From contig CAZVGZ010000031.1 of NCBI GenBank assembly GCA_964627605.1, positions 1-43,000 on the forward strand: a DNA stretch of 43,000 nucleotides, written 5' to 3'. Below, piece by piece: positions 42,057-43,000 of this stretch (position 1 is the stretch's first letter; each line of letters starts with the position of its first letter). This DNA comes from CAZVGZ01 sp964627605 (lineage in GTDB: Bacteria > Latescibacterota > MWCZ01 > CAZVGZ01). A program made the translations under genes and the position numbers. The notes under the pieces are model-generated. The model was not told where the DNA came from. It saw nothing but the letters and a program-made list of their open reading frames with translations, and ran no database searches.

Positions 42057-43000
42057 CTACCAGCCGTAGCGGTCGGGACCCCAGTCGATGGAGACGGTTT
42101 CCTGTTCTACCAGGATCATTTTACGGGCAGGGACGTCTTCGTTGAGGACGACGCCAGCTCCTACGACGCTCCAGGGGCCTACTTTTACTCCGGGCATCAG
42201 TATGGCATTGACGCCGGTGCGGGTATATTCGCCTAGATATGAAGCGTTGGAGTGTTTTGGCGGGGTCTCCTTACGGCCTTTGATGCGATGTGTTGTCGGA
42301 CCGTCATCGAATCTGAGCGTGCCGCAGACCGTGGCTGCGCCGATGTCGCAGGCGGTACCGAAGATCCCGTACATCTCGCAGTAGTGGTAGAGATAGGTCT
42401 TTTCCATCATCAGGCCGGACATCTCCGCTCCGTGGCCTACAACGCATCGAGGGCCTACAACACCGCTTAGCTGGCAGTAGTCGCTGACGCGGGTGTCGGC
42501 ACCTATGATTGTCGGCCCGCCGACCATCGGTCCGTTGTTTATCTGGCTGCGATCACCAAGCCATACGTCACCCTTTATTACCGCCCGTGGGCCGATCACA
42601 GCGTTCTCTCCCAAGACGATTTTGCCGTGAATCTCTGCGGCTTCGGAAACTGTCGCTGATACGGGGATGACGCTGGCTTCGAGGTTTGCACTCATATGCG
42701 TGGCGACGTCCTCGTTGGCCTCTAAAATGTGCCAGGGCTTATCGATGTCTATGTGGTAACCGTCGGTCTCTGTCGCCAGCACCTCGACGCCGCTGTTGAT
42801 CATCTCCTGAAGCGTCTGCGCGAGATCGGTCTCAGGTGATGGCATTCCGCCTACGGGAACACGCATCCCTGGCGGCGTGGCTCGTATGAACTCTCGACCC
42901 TCAGGGGAAAAAGCGAACACACCGCCGATCCGATGACCACCGCCTCGTGGATGGCCTTCGATGCCTGAGAGTTTGTCGCCAGCGAGGCCGCCGCAAATCC
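42057..43000 (-). CDS. Nucleotidyltransferase-like protein with hexapeptide-repeat domain, partial
   Basis: The frame is open to the window edge, so the N terminus lies beyond 43000. The first visible residues (GGLAGDKLSGIEGHPRG) and the middle (LATETDGYHIDIDKPWHILEA) resemble the end of a sugar-nucleotidyltransferase domain as in GlmU-type enzymes. From about residue 110 a left-handed beta-helix follows: IHGKIVLGENAVIGPRAVIKG, WLGDRSQINNGPMVGGPTIIG, and VGPWSVVGAGVVLNEDVPAR. This suggests an acyl- or nucleotidyl-transferase bifunctional enzyme. The substrate is not readable. A GTG at 42920 could be an internal start but would cut a continuous domain. The stop is TAG at 42057-42059. Confidence 0.8.
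   Translation of the reverse strand, partial: ICGGLAGDKLSGIEGHPRGGGHRIGGVFAFSPEGREFIRATPPGMRVPVGGMPSPETDLAQTLQEMINSGVEVLATETDGYHIDIDKPWHILEANEDVATHMSANLEASVIPVSATVSEAAEIHGKIVLGENAVIGPRAVIKGDVWLGDRSQINNGPMVGGPTIIGADTRVSDYCQLSGVVGPRCVVGHGAEMSGLMMEKTYLYHYCEMYGIFGTACDIGAATVCGTLRFDDGPTTHRIKGRKETPPKHSNASYLGEYTRTGVNAILMPGVKVGPWSVVGAGVVLNEDVPARKMILVEQETVSIDWGPDRYGW

Overview
The window looks like chromosomal DNA from an uncultured diderm (Gram-negative-type) bacterium with moderately GC-rich DNA. An intact outer-membrane beta-barrel and a TonB-receptor remnant point to an outer membrane. The mix of families (OPT-like multi-pass protein, oligogalacturonate-lyase-like propellers, DUF4432, DUF1961, URO-D-like and hydantoinase-like enzymes, CehA/McbA remnants) recalls Poribacteria-, Latescibacterota- or planctomycete-like genomes. 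That placement is an inference from gene content, not a measurement. No phage, plasmid, insertion sequence or CRISPR array was seen.

Layout. 1-5264 is a compact housekeeping run on the + strand: the end of a polyprenyl synthase (ispA-like), dxs, nadK, recN and a CDP-alcohol phosphatidyltransferase. 5323-10465 holds a large membrane protein (-), then an outer-membrane barrel, a nitrilase-family amidohydrolase and a DUF4432 sugar-epimerase-like protein (+). A tRNA-Gly(GCC) with its own terminator follows. 10845-15574 is a signalling module: a 49-residue half receiver domain, a membrane PAS histidine kinase, an NtrC-type sigma-54 activator, and a methyltransferase gene preceded by a good sigma-54 (-24/-12) promoter match. 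15564-19230 contains remnants of a TonB receptor, an ECF sigma factor and a CehA/McbA metallohydrolase around intact moaA and smpB. 19563-22752 has an MFS transporter and the nitrogen pair glnK-amtB (-).

23143-34135 is an accessory carbohydrate region. Intact members are a sugar isomerase-like TIM barrel, a lone STAS protein preceded by a perfect 19-bp hairpin, a 757-residue DUF4434/toroid-like protein, a GT-C membrane glycosyltransferase, DUF1961 and an oligogalacturonate-lyase-like propeller. Between them lie broken genes: a frameshifted second propeller, a tiny remnant of another glycosidase-like gene, a HAD phosphatase and a GH39-like glycosidase. 34216-38291 has a hydantoinase/oxoprolinase ATPase (-) divergent from dhaK-dhaL (+), with a palindrome in the dhaK upstream region. 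38565-39701 pairs an ECF sigma factor with a HEAT-repeat protein (-). 39989-43000 has a degenerate receiver protein, a URO-D-like enzyme, a truncated TfoX-N protein, a 118-bp inverted-repeat block and a hexapeptide-repeat nucleotidyltransferase-like gene that runs off the window.

The strongest overall signal is serial gene decay. Several accessory genes keep recognisable N and C termini but have lost the middle, or carry a few nonsense and frameshift lesions, while housekeeping neighbours are intact. No convincing new defence or mobile system was found. The best leads for something undescribed are the half-receiver/kinase/sigma-54 module with its predicted methyltransferase target, the hairpin-STAS leader, the ECF-HEAT pair, and moaA without a canonical start codon.
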